Origin: Rhodopseudomonas faecalis
GTDB taxonomy: Bacteria > Pseudomonadota > Alphaproteobacteria > Rhizobiales > Xanthobacteraceae
Length of the DNA stretch: 44,287 nt
Reading direction: 5' to 3'
NCBI RefSeq assembly: GCF_003217325.1
Contig: NZ_QJTI01000008.1
Span: forward strand, 1 to 44,287
Both the position numbers and the translations under genes were made by a program. Below are positions 20,027-29,371 of the stretch, one piece after another; within the stretch, counting starts at the first letter, position 1; each line of letters starts with the position of its first letter. The notes under the pieces are model-generated. The model ran no database searches. It saw only the letters and a list, made by a program, of their open reading frames with translations, and had not been told where the DNA came from.

Positions 20027-20767
20027 TTAAAGCGGGCCGCACGGCGCTTCGGGCCGCGCCGCCAGATGCGCGGAAGCCGCCGGCACGGCGGCGTCATCGT
20101 CCAGCGCGAACTCCGGCGTGTCGCGGCCGCAGCCGAGCCGCTGCTCGATCCAGCGCCACAGGCCGCGGATTTCGTCGGCCGATTTGCCGGCCGGCGCAAA
20201 TTCGCTGACCGCAAGGCCGGCCGCCATCGCATCCTGATGATCGTTGCGCAGCACGATGAACGGCCGCGCGATCAGCCCGTCGGCGGCCACCGCCGCCTGC
20301 TCGCCGAGCGTGTCGGCGGCATGCGCGATGCGCTGGCCGCGATGCGGCGCCTGGTTCAGCACAAAGGCAAATGGCCGCGCGCGCGAGCGGATTTCACCGA
20401 GCGTTGCCGCGCTGGCCTCGACATCGGCAATGCATGGCCGCGTCGGGATCAGGCACAGATCGGCGCGCTGCAACACCGCGGCGGTCATGGCGTTATCACC
20501 GCCCGCGGTATCGACCAAGGTCACGGTGACGCCAGCGCGCTCCAGCAGCAGCAAGCGCTGCTCGAAGGAAGCCATGTCGTGAATGGCATCGACCATGGGA
20601 TGGGTTTTGGGACGGCGCCGCAGCCAGCGCGAGAGCGTGCCCTGCGGATCGGTTTCGATTAGCCGCACCGCATGGCCGGCCTGCATGGCCGCCAGCGCCA
20701 GCCCGACCGCCAGCGTGCTCTTGCCGCTGCCGCCCTTCCGTGTGGTGAGAACGATAGTGTGCATCAT
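20027..20767 (-). CDS. Orphan ParA/MinD-like P-loop ATPase
   Basis: 246 residues from ATG 20767, with GAGGGG five bases upstream; the longer frame to 20818 lacks support. The deviant Walker A motif KGGSGKST with its signature lysine (residue 11) is followed by RLIETDPQGTLSRWL, where D-x-x-Q-G is the usual ParA switch region, and by VTLVDTAGGDNAM (Walker A' region). Such ATPases position DNA, chemoreceptors or other cargo. No parB-like or cargo gene is adjacent, so its cargo cannot be read from context. Confidence 0.85.
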   Translation of the reverse strand: MMHTIVLTTRKGGSGKSTLAVGLALAAMQAGHAVRLIETDPQGTLSRWLRRRPKTHPMVDAIHDMASFEQRLLLLERAGVTVTLVDTAGGDNAMTAAVLQRADLCLIPTRPCIADVEASAATLGEIRSRARPFAFVLNQAPHRGQRIAHAADTLGEQAAVAADGLIARPFIVLRNDHQDAMAAGLAVSEFAPAGKSADEIRGLWRWIEQRLGCGRDTPEFALDDDAAVPAASAHLAARPEAPCGPL

Positions 20768-21022
20768 GTGATCCCCTCGATGGTATTCGGTCACTACGTG
20801 TCCGCAACGCCACGCCATTCCCGACCTGTTCTGGGTTCACATCCTGAGCGGGAGGGACTCGCGATGCCCCGCACGGCCCTCCCGCCCGACTCACAGCCCC
20901 CAATCATCATGCGCGCAGGATTGGTACATTGCTACTCAGGGTGATTACTCGGCAGATAGCGCCGTGCTGCGCTGCAAAGCCCACTACACTCTCATCTTGG
21001 CGGCAGCGGGTGCCCTCGCCGA

Positions 21023-22894
21023 TCAGCGCACAGCGATCACGTCCGCCGGCGGCGGGTCGGCATAGAGCTGCGCGATCAGATCGCCGCGATGATCGCGCAC
21101 GGCGCGCTGGTTCACCGATCCTTTGTCGGTGAGTTCGCCTTTGTCGATCGACAGCGGCGTCGCCAGCAGCAGCGCGCGGGTAACGCGGTTCGACGAGCCG
21201 GTCGCTTCGTATGCGAAGCTGACAAAGCGCTGCCGGAATGCGGCCCGCACCTGCAGATCGGCGGCGCAGGCGGCGAGATCGTCGGCCGGCAGCAGCGGAT
21301 TGATGCGCCGGCAACCGTCGAGATCGAGCAGCGCCAAGGCCGCGACCTCGTCACGATCAAGGCCTGCGATCACCACATCGCGCACCAGCGGCGCGCAGGC
21401 GGCGATCAACCGCGCCCGCAGCGGACCGACGCTAACCCAGGTGCCCGACGCCAGCTTAAAATCTTCCGACAGCCGGCCGTCGAAATCAAAGCCGGCCGAC
21501 AGATCGTCCGGATCGGCGGGCTTGAGCGCATCGCCGAGCTGGTAGTAGCCCTCCTCGTCAAACGCGCGCGCGGTCAGCTCCGGCTGCCGCCAATAGCCGG
21601 GCGTGACATTGGGGCCACGCACCCGCACTTCCAGCTTGCCATGGCACGGCACCAGCTTGGCCTCATTGCCGGCGGCCGGCAGCCCGACATGGCCGGAGCG
21701 GCTGCTCTGCGGCGTCACCGCCATGAAGAACGGCGCGGTTTCGGTTGAGCCAAACCCGGTCAGCATCGGCACGCGCGCGCCGGTCTGCTCGACCGCGACC
21801 TGATCGAGCCCTTCCCAGACATGGGCGGCCAGGCTCGCGCCCGCAAAGAACATCGCCTGTAGCCGGCTGAAGAAAGTGCGGCGCAGGCCGGCGTCCTGGC
21901 GCAGCGCCGGCAGCAGCGCTTCAAAGCCCTTCGGCACATTGAAGTACAAGGTCGGCGCGATCTCGCGCAGATTGGCGATGGTGTCGCCGATCCCGGCCGG
22001 CGTCGGTTTGCCATGGTCGAGATACATCGAGCCGCCATTGAACAGCGTCAGCCCGATATTGTGATTGCTGCCAAAAGTGTGGCTCCATGGCAGCCAATCG
22101 ACGATCACCGGCGGCTGCTCGCCGAGAAAAGTCATCGCCTGCCGCAGCATCATCTGATTGGCGCACAGCATGCGCTGGGTATTGATCACTGCTTTCGGAT
22201 TGCCGGTCGAGCCCGAGGTCAGCAGAAAGCGCGCGATGTGATCGGGCGTGATCGCGGCATGGTGCGCCTCAAGATCAGCTCGCGGCGATGCCGCCAGCAG
22301 CTCATCGAAGGGCGTGAGCTTGCGGCCGGCAAGCGCACCGCGCGAGGCGACGATTTCGACATCCGGCGGCACGCGCGCCTGCAGCGCCGCGGCGAACAAG
22401 CTGGCGTCCTCGACAAACACCAGGCCCGGGGTCAGCAGCGAGATCACTTCGCCGAGCTTGGCGAAGTCGGTCGATAGCAATGAATATTGCGGCGACACCG
22501 GAACATGCGGAATACCGGCATAGAGCGCGCCGAACGCGAGCTGAGCATGATCAAGCGAATTGCCGGACAGCATCATCACCGGCCGCTCCGCCGACAGCGG
22601 CCGGGTCAGCAGCGCCGAAGCGATGCGCCGCGCGGCGTGCAGCATGTGCGCGTAGCTGAGGGTGCGCCAGCCACCATCGCGGCCCCGCTCCGCCAAAAAC
22701 ACCCGATCGGGCGCATGCGCGGCCCAATGCAGCAGGCAATCGGTGATCCTTGTCGGGTAGTCCGCCAGCGCCGCGGTCGGCCGCACATAGAGCGTGCCGT
22801 CGCGGCGCCGCTCGGTTTCGACCTGCAAGCGGGCAAAGGACAGCTCGCGCAGCGGCGCCGGCGCGGCCGCACTCGCGGCAAGCGGCCGTATCAT
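21023..22894 (-). CDS. Feruloyl-CoA synthase-like acyl-CoA ligase, copy 1
   Basis: AMP-forming ligase of 623 residues that would activate an aromatic or related acid to its CoA ester. The ATP-binding P-loop LLTSGSTGNPKAV lies near residues 222-234, with the later GFGSTETAPFF and the GYYQLGDALKP motif (A8 region). The family is annotated as feruloyl-CoA synthase in related bacteria because of similarity to Fcs, but substrate range varies, so ferulate itself is not certain. Start ATG 22894 has only a weak upstream ACGGA and overlaps the stop of a small upstream frame. It is divergent from the YkgJ-like gene. A second, diverged copy is at 31922-33796. Confidence 0.85.
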   Translation of the reverse strand: MIRPLAASAAAPAPLRELSFARLQVETERRRDGTLYVRPTAALADYPTRITDCLLHWAAHAPDRVFLAERGRDGGWRTLSYAHMLHAARRIASALLTRPLSAERPVMMLSGNSLDHAQLAFGALYAGIPHVPVSPQYSLLSTDFAKLGEVISLLTPGLVFVEDASLFAAALQARVPPDVEIVASRGALAGRKLTPFDELLAASPRADLEAHHAAITPDHIARFLLTSGSTGNPKAVINTQRMLCANQMMLRQAMTFLGEQPPVIVDWLPWSHTFGSNHNIGLTLFNGGSMYLDHGKPTPAGIGDTIANLREIAPTLYFNVPKGFEALLPALRQDAGLRRTFFSRLQAMFFAGASLAAHVWEGLDQVAVEQTGARVPMLTGFGSTETAPFFMAVTPQSSRSGHVGLPAAGNEAKLVPCHGKLEVRVRGPNVTPGYWRQPELTARAFDEEGYYQLGDALKPADPDDLSAGFDFDGRLSEDFKLASGTWVSVGPLRARLIAACAPLVRDVVIAGLDRDEVAALALLDLDGCRRINPLLPADDLAACAADLQVRAAFRQRFVSFAYEATGSSNRVTRALLLATPLSIDKGELTDKGSVNQRAVRDHRGDLIAQLYADPPPADVIAVR

Positions 22895-23131
22895 CGCTGA
22901 TCCGTCGCAAACGCCGCGGCGATGCTATCGGCATCGCAGATATCGGCGCACCGCGCAGCGGCCCTGGCGGCCACGGAGTTGGTGTCGATCATGGGCCCGT
23001 CCCACAGTCCCAAGCACTGAGCTGAGACTACCGGGACCGGGTACACTGTCAATGCGGCAACCCTGCCGGGTATTTTGGCAAAGCGGATCAACGCCGTTTC
23101 ACCGCCGGTCTCTTGGCGCTACAAGGCCGCG

Positions 23132-23455
23132 ATGACCCTTGCCACGCCCCACCTTGACGATTCCGCTTTGTGCCAAAGCTGCGGCGCCTGCTGCAGCTAT
23201 TCCAGCAATTGGCCGCGCTTCAGCACCGAGGATGACGAGGCGCTCGAGGCGATCCCGGCGCGTTATGTCAACGAGCGGCAATCAGGGATGCACTGCGACG
23301 GCGAACGCTGTTCGGCGTTGACCGGCACTGTCGGCCAGCTTACGGCCTGCGCAATCTATCAGCTACGGCCGGACGTGTGCCGCAGCTGCCTGCCGGGCGA
23401 TCCCGAATGCGCGATGGCGCGGCGCCGCTTCAAGCTGCCGGCGCTGCCTGACTAA
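23132..23455 (+). CDS. YkgJ-type cysteine-cluster protein
   Basis: 107 residues from ATG 23132 with AAGG upstream. The N-terminal CQSCGACC motif and further cysteines (HCDGERC, LTACAIYQLRPDVCRSC) form the pattern of the YkgJ/CxxCxxCC family, thought to bind zinc or iron. Function unknown. Its last 26 bases overlap the 3' end of the convergent gene on the other strand. Confidence 0.8.
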   Translation: MTLATPHLDDSALCQSCGACCSYSSNWPRFSTEDDEALEAIPARYVNERQSGMHCDGERCSALTGTVGQLTACAIYQLRPDVCRSCLPGDPECAMARRRFKLPALPD

Positions 23456-23864
23456 CCACCACGCTGGCGCACACCGGGGGCTCGTCCTCAAGGTCAAGAT
23501 CGAGATCGAGCGGCGGCAGCACGCTGAGCGGCTTGGTCGACAGCGTGATCGGTTTGCGGTGATTGGCATAGACCGGCACGCCGCGCGGCGAAGCGCTGTT
23601 GCGGGCCAGCGCGTACAGCGTGCTACCGGCACGGCCGCCGAGCTGGATCAGATCGCGCTCGTTGCAGCTGGCGGCGATCGCCAGTGCCAGTGAATGCAGG
23701 TGGCTTCGTCGGTAACAGAACAGCGCCAACATCGCCCGCACGTCGGACGAGACGCTTTCGACGAGTTGCGGCAGTCCGCTCTCGCTTGCGCGGTAGAGTT
23801 CACCGAGCAGTTCTTCGCGGACCGGGCAGAAATCGTTCTCGAACGCTTCGCGGCTGGACCACAT
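23430..23864 (-). CDS. Hypothetical protein
   Basis: 144 residues starting at ATG 23864 (MWSSREAFEND), with GGGAGAG upstream. No family recognised and no signal peptide or membrane segment. The middle is alpha-helical in composition (LVESVSSDVRAMLALFCYRR); the tail is acidic and contains a short DLDLDLED run. It overlaps the YkgJ-like gene tail-to-tail by 26 bases. Confidence 0.65.
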   Translation of the reverse strand: MWSSREAFENDFCPVREELLGELYRASESGLPQLVESVSSDVRAMLALFCYRRSHLHSLALAIAASCNERDLIQLGGRAGSTLYALARNSASPRGVPVYANHRKPITLSTKPLSVLPPLDLDLDLEDEPPVCASVVVSQAAPAA

Positions 23865-24114
23865 GGCTCTCTCCCTGATCGATAGGATGCCGAACAATTC
23901 GTTAACGAGACCTTAACCACGCCCTGCCCGCCCCTTGCCGCGCTGCGCAGCGTGGCAATGATGCCGCACAGGTGCGGCTGGGGTGAGCAGACGGGGTTTC
24001 GATCGCCTCGTCATGCGACAGCGAATCGTTAGCAGGACAAAGCTGCCCGAGACGTTAATTTTGGGGCTAGTAGTAGCACCCAAAGTTCGCTCAGCGAACC
24101 GTCGCTTATGCTCA

Positions 24115-24250
24115 AGGCAATTGATACCAACCACTCCGCACGTCTTGGCCGGGCTCGTCCCGGCCATCCACGTCTCTGAACTTGCTCTGCTTTTAAGACG
24201 TGGATACCCGCGACAAGCGCGGGTATGACGGTCTTTGATACGACCCGATG
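24115..24250. repeat. REP-like dispersed repeat in a 560-base gene-free gap
   Basis: The gap 23865-24427 shows no convincing gene. Its main content is a dispersed palindromic repeat: TTGATACCAACCACTCCGC, then CGTCTTGGCCGGGCTCGTCC/CGGCCATCCACGTCT, and a second arm GACGTGGATACCCGCG...CGCGGGTATGACG. The same element occurs as a shortened copy at about 30190-30270 and in opposite orientation at about 39405-39540. Nearby at 23936-23960 there is a small palindrome around TGCCGCGCTGCGCAGCGTGGCA. The rest shows nothing I can name. Confidence 0.75.
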
Positions 24251-24427
24251 CTATTACCACCAACTATCATCGCCAATGGCCCGCTTCGCGCCAAACCACC
24301 GCGCTCGTGATGGCAAGCGTCGGCCTGAGCTGAATCACCTGCTCACGGCTGCGGTTTTTGGAGCGCATTGCATTCGGCCGGCGCCAGAAAACGCCGCAGA
24401 CCATCAGGAGAGTGCTTGCAGCCCGCG

Positions 24428-25711
24428 CTAATACAGCAGCTTGAACTGGGCGATATACACCGCTGCGCCGGCGCCGTAGCCGACCAGCGCCAACAGGCTG
24501 ATGCGGCGCACGTACCAGAAGAAATCGATGCGCTCGATGCCCATCGCGGCCACGCCGGCGGCCGAGCCGATGATTAGAATCGAGCCGCCGGTGCCGGCAC
24601 AATACGCGATGAAGTGCCACAAAAAACTATCGGGCGGATAGAGCGCGAGGCTGTACATGCCCATCGACGCCGCCACCAGCGGCACGTTGTCGACCACCGC
24701 GCTAAGCAGGCCGAGCAGCAGCACGATGATGTCCTGGCGGCCGACCACCTGATCGAGCCACTTGGCGAGCGCCGCCAGCAGCCCGGCATGCTCCAGCGTG
24801 GCGACCGCGAGCAGAATGCCGAGGAAGAACATCACCGCGCTGAGATCGATCCGGGTCAGCGCATTGACCAGCGTCAGCCGCTGTTTGGCGTCCTGGTCCT
24901 TGTGGCGGTGCACGATCTCGCTGGTCACCCACAACAGACCGAGCCCGAACAGAATGCCCATGAACGGCGGCAGGCCGGTGACGGCCTTGAACGCCGGCAC
25001 CAGCGTGAGAATGCCGATGCCGAGCGAGAACACCAGCTTGCGCTCGAACGCGGCCGCCGGCGACGAGGTCACCGGCTCGGCATCGACGCTGACCCGGAAG
25101 GTCTGGCCGCGCAACTGCCGGGTCATCAGCGCGAGTGGCACCAGCAGATTAACGAAGGACGCCAGAAACAGCCCCTGCAGAATCGCCAGCGAGGTGATCT
25201 GACCGCCGATCCACAGCATGGTGGTGGTGACGTCGCCGATCGGCGACCAGGCGCCGCCGGCATTGGCCGCGATCACGATGTTGGCGGCGAATATCAGCCG
25301 ATCCTTGCGTTCACTGAGCAGCTTGCGCACCAGCGACAGCATCACGATGGTGGTGGTGAGATTGTCGAGCACCGCGCTCAGAAAGAACGTCACCAGCCCG
25401 ACCTGCCATAACAGCACGGTCAACCTGTTGGTGCGGATCTGCGAGGTGATGATCTCAAAACCGTCATGCGCGTCGATCACCTCGACGATGATCATCGCGC
25501 CCATCAGAAAAAAGATGATCTGCGCCGCAGCCGCGACCGACTGGTCGAGCTCGTGGATCACCGCACTGTGGTCGTGGCCGGACAGCGCGTACACAGTCCA
25601 CAGCAGCCCCGCCCCAAATAATGCGCTCGCACTCTTGTTGATGCCCAACGGATGCTCGAGCGCAATCGCGAGGTAGGCAGCAACAAAAATAGCGATGGTC
25701 GCAATCTGCAT
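24428..25711 (-). CDS. nhaD: NhaD-type sodium:proton antiporter
   Basis: Inner-membrane protein of 427 residues with about 12 hydrophobic segments. It carries NhaD/ion-transporter-superfamily motifs: ALEHPLGINKSA near the N terminus, IIFFLMGAMIIVEVIDAHDGF, LSAVLDNLTTTIVM and ANAGGAWSPIGDVTTTMLW. Exchanges Na+ (or Li+) for protons. The upstream region has GGGG about eight bases before the ATG, a modest ribosome-binding site. It is divergent from nhaA with a 148-base gap that contains the palindrome ATCACGTGAT at 25777-25786. Confidence 0.9.
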   Translation of the reverse strand: MQIATIAIFVAAYLAIALEHPLGINKSASALFGAGLLWTVYALSGHDHSAVIHELDQSVAAAAQIIFFLMGAMIIVEVIDAHDGFEIITSQIRTNRLTVLLWQVGLVTFFLSAVLDNLTTTIVMLSLVRKLLSERKDRLIFAANIVIAANAGGAWSPIGDVTTTMLWIGGQITSLAILQGLFLASFVNLLVPLALMTRQLRGQTFRVSVDAEPVTSSPAAAFERKLVFSLGIGILTLVPAFKAVTGLPPFMGILFGLGLLWVTSEIVHRHKDQDAKQRLTLVNALTRIDLSAVMFFLGILLAVATLEHAGLLAALAKWLDQVVGRQDIIVLLLGLLSAVVDNVPLVAASMGMYSLALYPPDSFLWHFIAYCAGTGGSILIIGSAAGVAAMGIERIDFFWYVRRISLLALVGYGAGAAVYIAQFKLLY

Positions 25712-25859
25712 GAGGAGGCCCCGATCAGCTCGTCACCCGCGTCGTGGCCGGGAACAAGGGAACACGTCAACCACTTATCACGTGATTTGGTGGACGAACC
25801 ATCCTCTTTGCTTCAAATTGCAAGGGTGAGCCCTTCATGACCATGACGCCCTCAAGCCA

Positions 25860-27245
25860 ATGCTGAGACAAACGCTGATCCGGCGCCGGATTTACGCGAT
25901 GCGTGACTTCCTGCGCAGCGAAACCTCGAGCGGGTTCATCCTGCTGCTGTCGGGGGCATTGGCGCTGGCTGTCGCCAATTCCCCGTGGGCGCCGGCCTAT
26001 CGGGGAACGTTGGAAACTACAATCTTTGGTCTCAGTGTGCTGCACTGGATCAACGATGGGTTGATGGCGCTGTTCTTCGTGATGGTCGGCCTCGAGATCA
26101 AGCGCGAGCTGCTGGTCGGGCATCTGCAGTCCAAGTCGGCCCGTATTCTGCCCAGCGTCGCCGCGCTCGGCGGCATGGCGGTGCCGGCGCTGGTCTATGT
26201 GGCGCTGAACTGGCACGAGCCGGTCGGCCTGCATGGCTGGGCGATCCCAGCCGCGACCGACATCGCGTTTTCGCTCGGTGTCTTGTCGCTGTTCGGCTCG
26301 CGGGTGCCGGTGTCGCTCAAAGTGTTTTTGACTGCGCTGGCGATCATCGACGATCTTGGCGCGATCATCATCATCGCGCTGTTCTACACCTCAAAACTAT
26401 CGCTGCTGATGCTCGGGCTCGCCGCCGTGGTGCTGGCGCTGCTCGCCGCGCTCAACCTCGCCGGTGTGCGCCGGCTGTGGCCCTATCTGCTGCTCGGCGT
26501 CGCGCTGTGGTTCTTCACGTTGAAATCTGGCGTGCATGCCACGATTGCGGGCGTTCTGCTGGCGCTGATGATCCCGCTGCAGGGCAAGGACGGCGACAGC
26601 GACGAAGCGTCGTCGCCGCTGCACCGGCTGGAGCACAATCTGCACCCCTGGTCGGCCTATCTGGTGCTGCCGGTGTTCGGCTTCGCCAATTCCGGCATCT
26701 CGCTGACCGGCGTGTCGTGGCAGAGCTTCTTTGCGCCGGTGCCGCTCGGCATTGCTGCTGGTTTGTTTCTCGGCAAGCAGGCCGGCGTGTTCGGCGGCGC
26801 CTGGCTGGCGATCAAGCTCGGCCTGGCGCGACGGCCGGCGCGCACCAGCTGGCTGCAGCTCTATGGCGTGGCGCTGGTGTGCGGGATCGGCTTCACCATG
26901 AGCCTGTTCATCGGGCTGTTGGCATTCAAGGGCCGGCCGGACCTTGAAGACGCCATGAAGCTCGGCGTGCTCGCCGGATCGATGCTGTCGATCATGGCCG
27001 GCGCGGCGGTGTTTGCATTGAGCGGTCGGCCGCCGTCAGGCGTACGCAGCGAGGTAGATCGCCAGCGCGAAGCCGGTCAGGTGGTGCAACCCCTGGTCGG
27101 TGCCGATCAGCCACCAGAACGCGGCGTTCTCGTAGCGCACGTCGAAGGTGGCGACGCAAAATCCCTTGGCGCGGTCGATCAACCAATGGATCGCGAAATC
27201 GATCAAGCCCAGGAACCAGAACCGCGGCGCGGTCGCCAGCATTAG
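25860..27245 (+). CDS. nhaA: NhaA sodium:proton antiporter with an abnormal C-terminal extension
   Basis: Residues 1 to about 392 are a complete Nha[14 protein letters not shown], the [13 protein letters not shown] segment and the paired aspartates Asp164-Asp165 (IIDDLGAI) that bind Na+ and protons. Normal proteins end soon after the last membrane segment (here [13 protein letters not shown]). This frame runs on for about 68 hydrophilic residues to TAG 27243-27245. That extension lies exactly antisense to the 3' end of the DUF3307 gene and has no family character, so it looks like loss of the original stop. Start uncertain: ATG 25899 is a possible alternative; neither has a strong ribosome-binding site. 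Confidence 0.88.
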   Translation: MLRQTLIRRRIYAMRDFLRSETSSGFILLLSGALALAVANSPWAPAYRGTLETTIFGLSVLHWINDGLMALFFVMVGLEIKRELLVGHLQSKSARILPSVAALGGMAVPALVYVALNWHEPVGLHGWAIPAATDIAFSLGVLSLFGSRVPVSLKVFLTALAIIDDLGAIIIIALFYTSKLSLLMLGLAAVVLALLAALNLAGVRRLWPYLLLGVALWFFTLKSGVHATIAGVLLALMIPLQGKDGDSDEASSPLHRLEHNLHPWSAYLVLPVFGFANSGISLTGVSWQSFFAPVPLGIAAGLFLGKQAGVFGGAWLAIKLGLARRPARTSWLQLYGVALVCGIGFTMSLFIGLLAFKGRPDLEDAMKLGVLAGSMLSIMAGAAVFALSGRPPSGVRSEVDRQREAGQVVQPLVGADQPPERGVLVAHVEGGDAKSLGAVDQPMDREIDQAQEPEPRRGRQH

Positions 27246-27494
27246 CCCGGTGGTCAGCACCAGATGAACCGAGGTGTGGGCGAGCAGCGGCAACGCCCAG
27301 CCGGTCTTGCGGTCCTTGCCGAGTGCCATCCAGGAATTTTGCAGCAGGAAGTCGGCGGCGACATGCTTGATGGTCAGCAGCACCATCCACCAAACCAACG
27401 CGCCGACGGCGACCGACGACGACATGGCTGGAAACGACAACGGCTCTGGAAACGACAACGGCAGCCCCTGTGATGCCGCGACAAGGCTCGTCAT
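27036..27494 (-). CDS. DUF3307-family membrane protein
   Basis: About 152 residues if started at ATG 27494; 27587 and 27425 are also possible and none has a strong ribosome-binding site. The core [21 protein letters not shown] and the later [11 protein letters not shown] and [17 protein letters not shown] segments identify the DUF3307 family, a three- to four-helix inner-membrane protein of unknown function. The last 210 bases overlap the extension of nhaA on the other strand. Near the N terminus an 18-base tandem repeat (27429-27446 and 27447-27464) encodes two copies of PLSFPE/A. Confidence 0.8.
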   Translation of the reverse strand: MTSLVAASQGLPLSFPEPLSFPAMSSSVAVGALVWWMVLLTIKHVAADFLLQNSWMALGKDRKTGWALPLLAHTSVHLVLTTGLMLATAPRFWFLGLIDFAIHWLIDRAKGFCVATFDVRYENAAFWWLIGTDQGLHHLTGFALAIYLAAYA

Positions 27495-27667
27495 CCCGGC
27501 AGCGCCGCAATGATGAGCGCCGCACGCAGCGCTTGGCCGGCGCGCTCCGGCGCCGGCGCCGCCGGCTGCCAGAATCGACCGGAACATCGAAACCGAGCAA
27601 GATTATCACAGCCGCGCCGCAGGACGCAGGCAAACGCAGGTTGCAGTAATCCAGACGTAAAGGGCGA

Positions 27668-28516
27668 TTATCCGGCCGCCGGCGCGGCCTGCTCGCGGAT
27701 TTGCGCAATCACGCGGCGCAGCGCCGGCTGCTGCGGGTCGTCACTGACCGTGCCGCGCGCGGTCTCGATCGCCCCGGCGAGATCGGGCAGCATCAGCGCG
27801 CCGTCAAACACCGGCTTGGCGAGGCCATCGATGATCAGGTGCCAGGCGGCCAGGCGCGCCCGATAGGCCGCGCCGCAGCCTTGCAGCAGCTGCGCGCTGG
27901 CGACCACCGCGCCTGCCGCCTGTGGCTGTTTGCTGAGGCAGCGGTCGATCATATGCAGCCAGCGCTCGGTCAAAGCGCGCTCGCGGGCATAGCGCGGCGA
28001 CAACAGCCGCCAGCGCCGCAGCGCCGCCTGCGCGCGCAGCCGCTGCCGGCCGAACGGGCTCGTGGCGCGAAACCGCAACGTGACCGGCCGGTGCTGCCAG
28101 CCGACCCAGTGCAGCGCCTCCAGCACCTGCTCGGAGATCATCGCCGGGCATGCCGCCAGCAGCTCATCGAGATCGAGGCAGTGGCGCTCGTCAGCGCGCG
28201 CGCCGTCGCCATGAGCCGCGAGCGCCGCCTGCGACAACGCGATCGGGTCGAGGTAGCTCATGCGCTGCGCCAGCAGCCGCGCGATCTCGGCAAACAGCGG
28301 CTCGCTGACCGTCTTGCGGCCGGCAAAGCGCCGCAGCCGGTCGAGATAAAGCTGCGCATAGTCCGGGCCCTGATAGCTGATCAGCTGGTGCACACCGGCG
28401 CTGACCACCGGCAGCACCGATGGCGGCAGCGTGCTGGGCAAAGCCGGTGGCGTGCGGCGCTGATCGCCGCTGAGCTCGGTCAAAGTGGCACGCATCGCCT
28501 CGATGAAGCCGGCCAC
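27668..28516 (-). CDS. DUF6537-like protein
   Basis: 282 residues starting at GTG 28516, chosen because AAGGAGG lies five bases upstream; the longer frame to 28720 reads through the preceding gene and is rejected. The segment LISYQGPDYAQLYLDRLRRF and the later helices resemble the DUF6537 region found at the C-terminal end of indolepyruvate ferredoxin oxidoreductase-type fusions, here standing alone. No iron-sulfur or thiamine-binding motif is present, so it is not an oxidoreductase by itself. It follows the cyclic-nucleotide-binding gene by 11 bases and must be co-translated with it. Family call is moderate. Confidence 0.65.
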   Translation of the reverse strand: MAGFIEAMRATLTELSGDQRRTPPALPSTLPPSVLPVVSAGVHQLISYQGPDYAQLYLDRLRRFAGRKTVSEPLFAEIARLLAQRMSYLDPIALSQAALAAHGDGARADERHCLDLDELLAACPAMISEQVLEALHWVGWQHRPVTLRFRATSPFGRQRLRAQAALRRWRLLSPRYARERALTERWLHMIDRCLSKQPQAAGAVVASAQLLQGCGAAYRARLAAWHLIIDGLAKPVFDGALMLPDLAGAIETARGTVSDDPQQPALRRVIAQIREQAAPAAG

Positions 28517-28527
28517 GGCGCCCTCCT

Positions 28528-29187
28528 TCAGGACGCAGCGCGCGCCGGCGGCGGCGGGCTGGCGCCCTGCTCGGCCAGCCGCTGCTCCAGCCGCTCGATG
28601 TTCTGGAACAGCCGGGCGCTGGCGAGCCGCAGGAAGTAGAAGCCGAATTCCGGATTCTGCACATACAGCTCCTCGACCTTGCGGTAGCTGCAACTCAGCA
28701 CCATGCCGGCCTCGATACATTCCAGGGTCTGGGTACGCTCATTGGCTGGCGACAGCATGCCAAGCTCGCCGACCAATATGCCGGTCGGAATTTCGATGCC
28801 GGACTCGACCAGCCGATAGCGGCCGCTGACGATGTAGTACAGATGCTCGGCCTTCTCGTTCTTGTAGAACAGCACTTCGCCACTCTCGCATTGTCGCTCG
28901 GTCATGAACGGCTTCAGCCAGTCCATCGACAGGTCGCCATTCACCGACTTTTTCACCTCGCGCACCAATTGCAGCATCTGATGAAGCCGATAGGCATTGA
29001 GCGGCAGCAGGATCGCGTGCAGCACCAGCGTCGGATAGGTGTGGCTGATCACCGACGTGACGATCAGAATGATGTTGGTGATGATCCCGAACACCCGCAG
29101 CGGAATCATGGTCCGCATGGTGGTGGTGGCGATCACGAAGATCGAAGCAAACAGGCTACCGGCTTGGTGAAACTGGGCGACATCCAT
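28528..29187 (-). CDS. Membrane-anchored cyclic-nucleotide-binding protein (Popeye-like layout)
   Basis: 219 residues from ATG 29187 (MDVAQFHQAGSLF). Two to three membrane segments cover about residues 11-65 (SIFVIATTT.., FGIITNIILIVTSVIS, LVLHAILLPLNAYR), followed by a cyclic-nucleotide-binding domain at about 88-200. The phosphate-binding cassette keeps Gly140-Glu141 and Arg151 (VGELGMLSPANERTQT), so nucleotide binding is plausible. There is no helix-turn-helix, so it is not a CRP-like regulator. The layout of short membrane helices plus this domain resembles bacterial Popeye-type proteins. Longer in-frame starts up to 29583 would run through the divergent start region and are rejected. Confidence 0.8.
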   Translation of the reverse strand: MDVAQFHQAGSLFASIFVIATTTMRTMIPLRVFGIITNIILIVTSVISHTYPTLVLHAILLPLNAYRLHQMLQLVREVKKSVNGDLSMDWLKPFMTERQCESGEVLFYKNEKAEHLYYIVSGRYRLVESGIEIPTGILVGELGMLSPANERTQTLECIEAGMVLSCSYRKVEELYVQNPEFGFYFLRLASARLFQNIERLEQRLAEQGASPPPPARAAS

Positions 29188-29371
29188 GGGGCAACCATCG
29201 ATCGAGTGAACCGGCCGGCCGCGGCGCTGCGGCCGGCTCGCCGCACTATAGCCAATCTCTGCCCGACTTGCCCGCGACGACGCAGAGCTGCGCACGCTGC
29301 ATAGCGCACCGCGTTGACGCCACGGGCCAACGGAGGCATGTGCTTGGCAAACGATCCGGAGGAATGACGTT

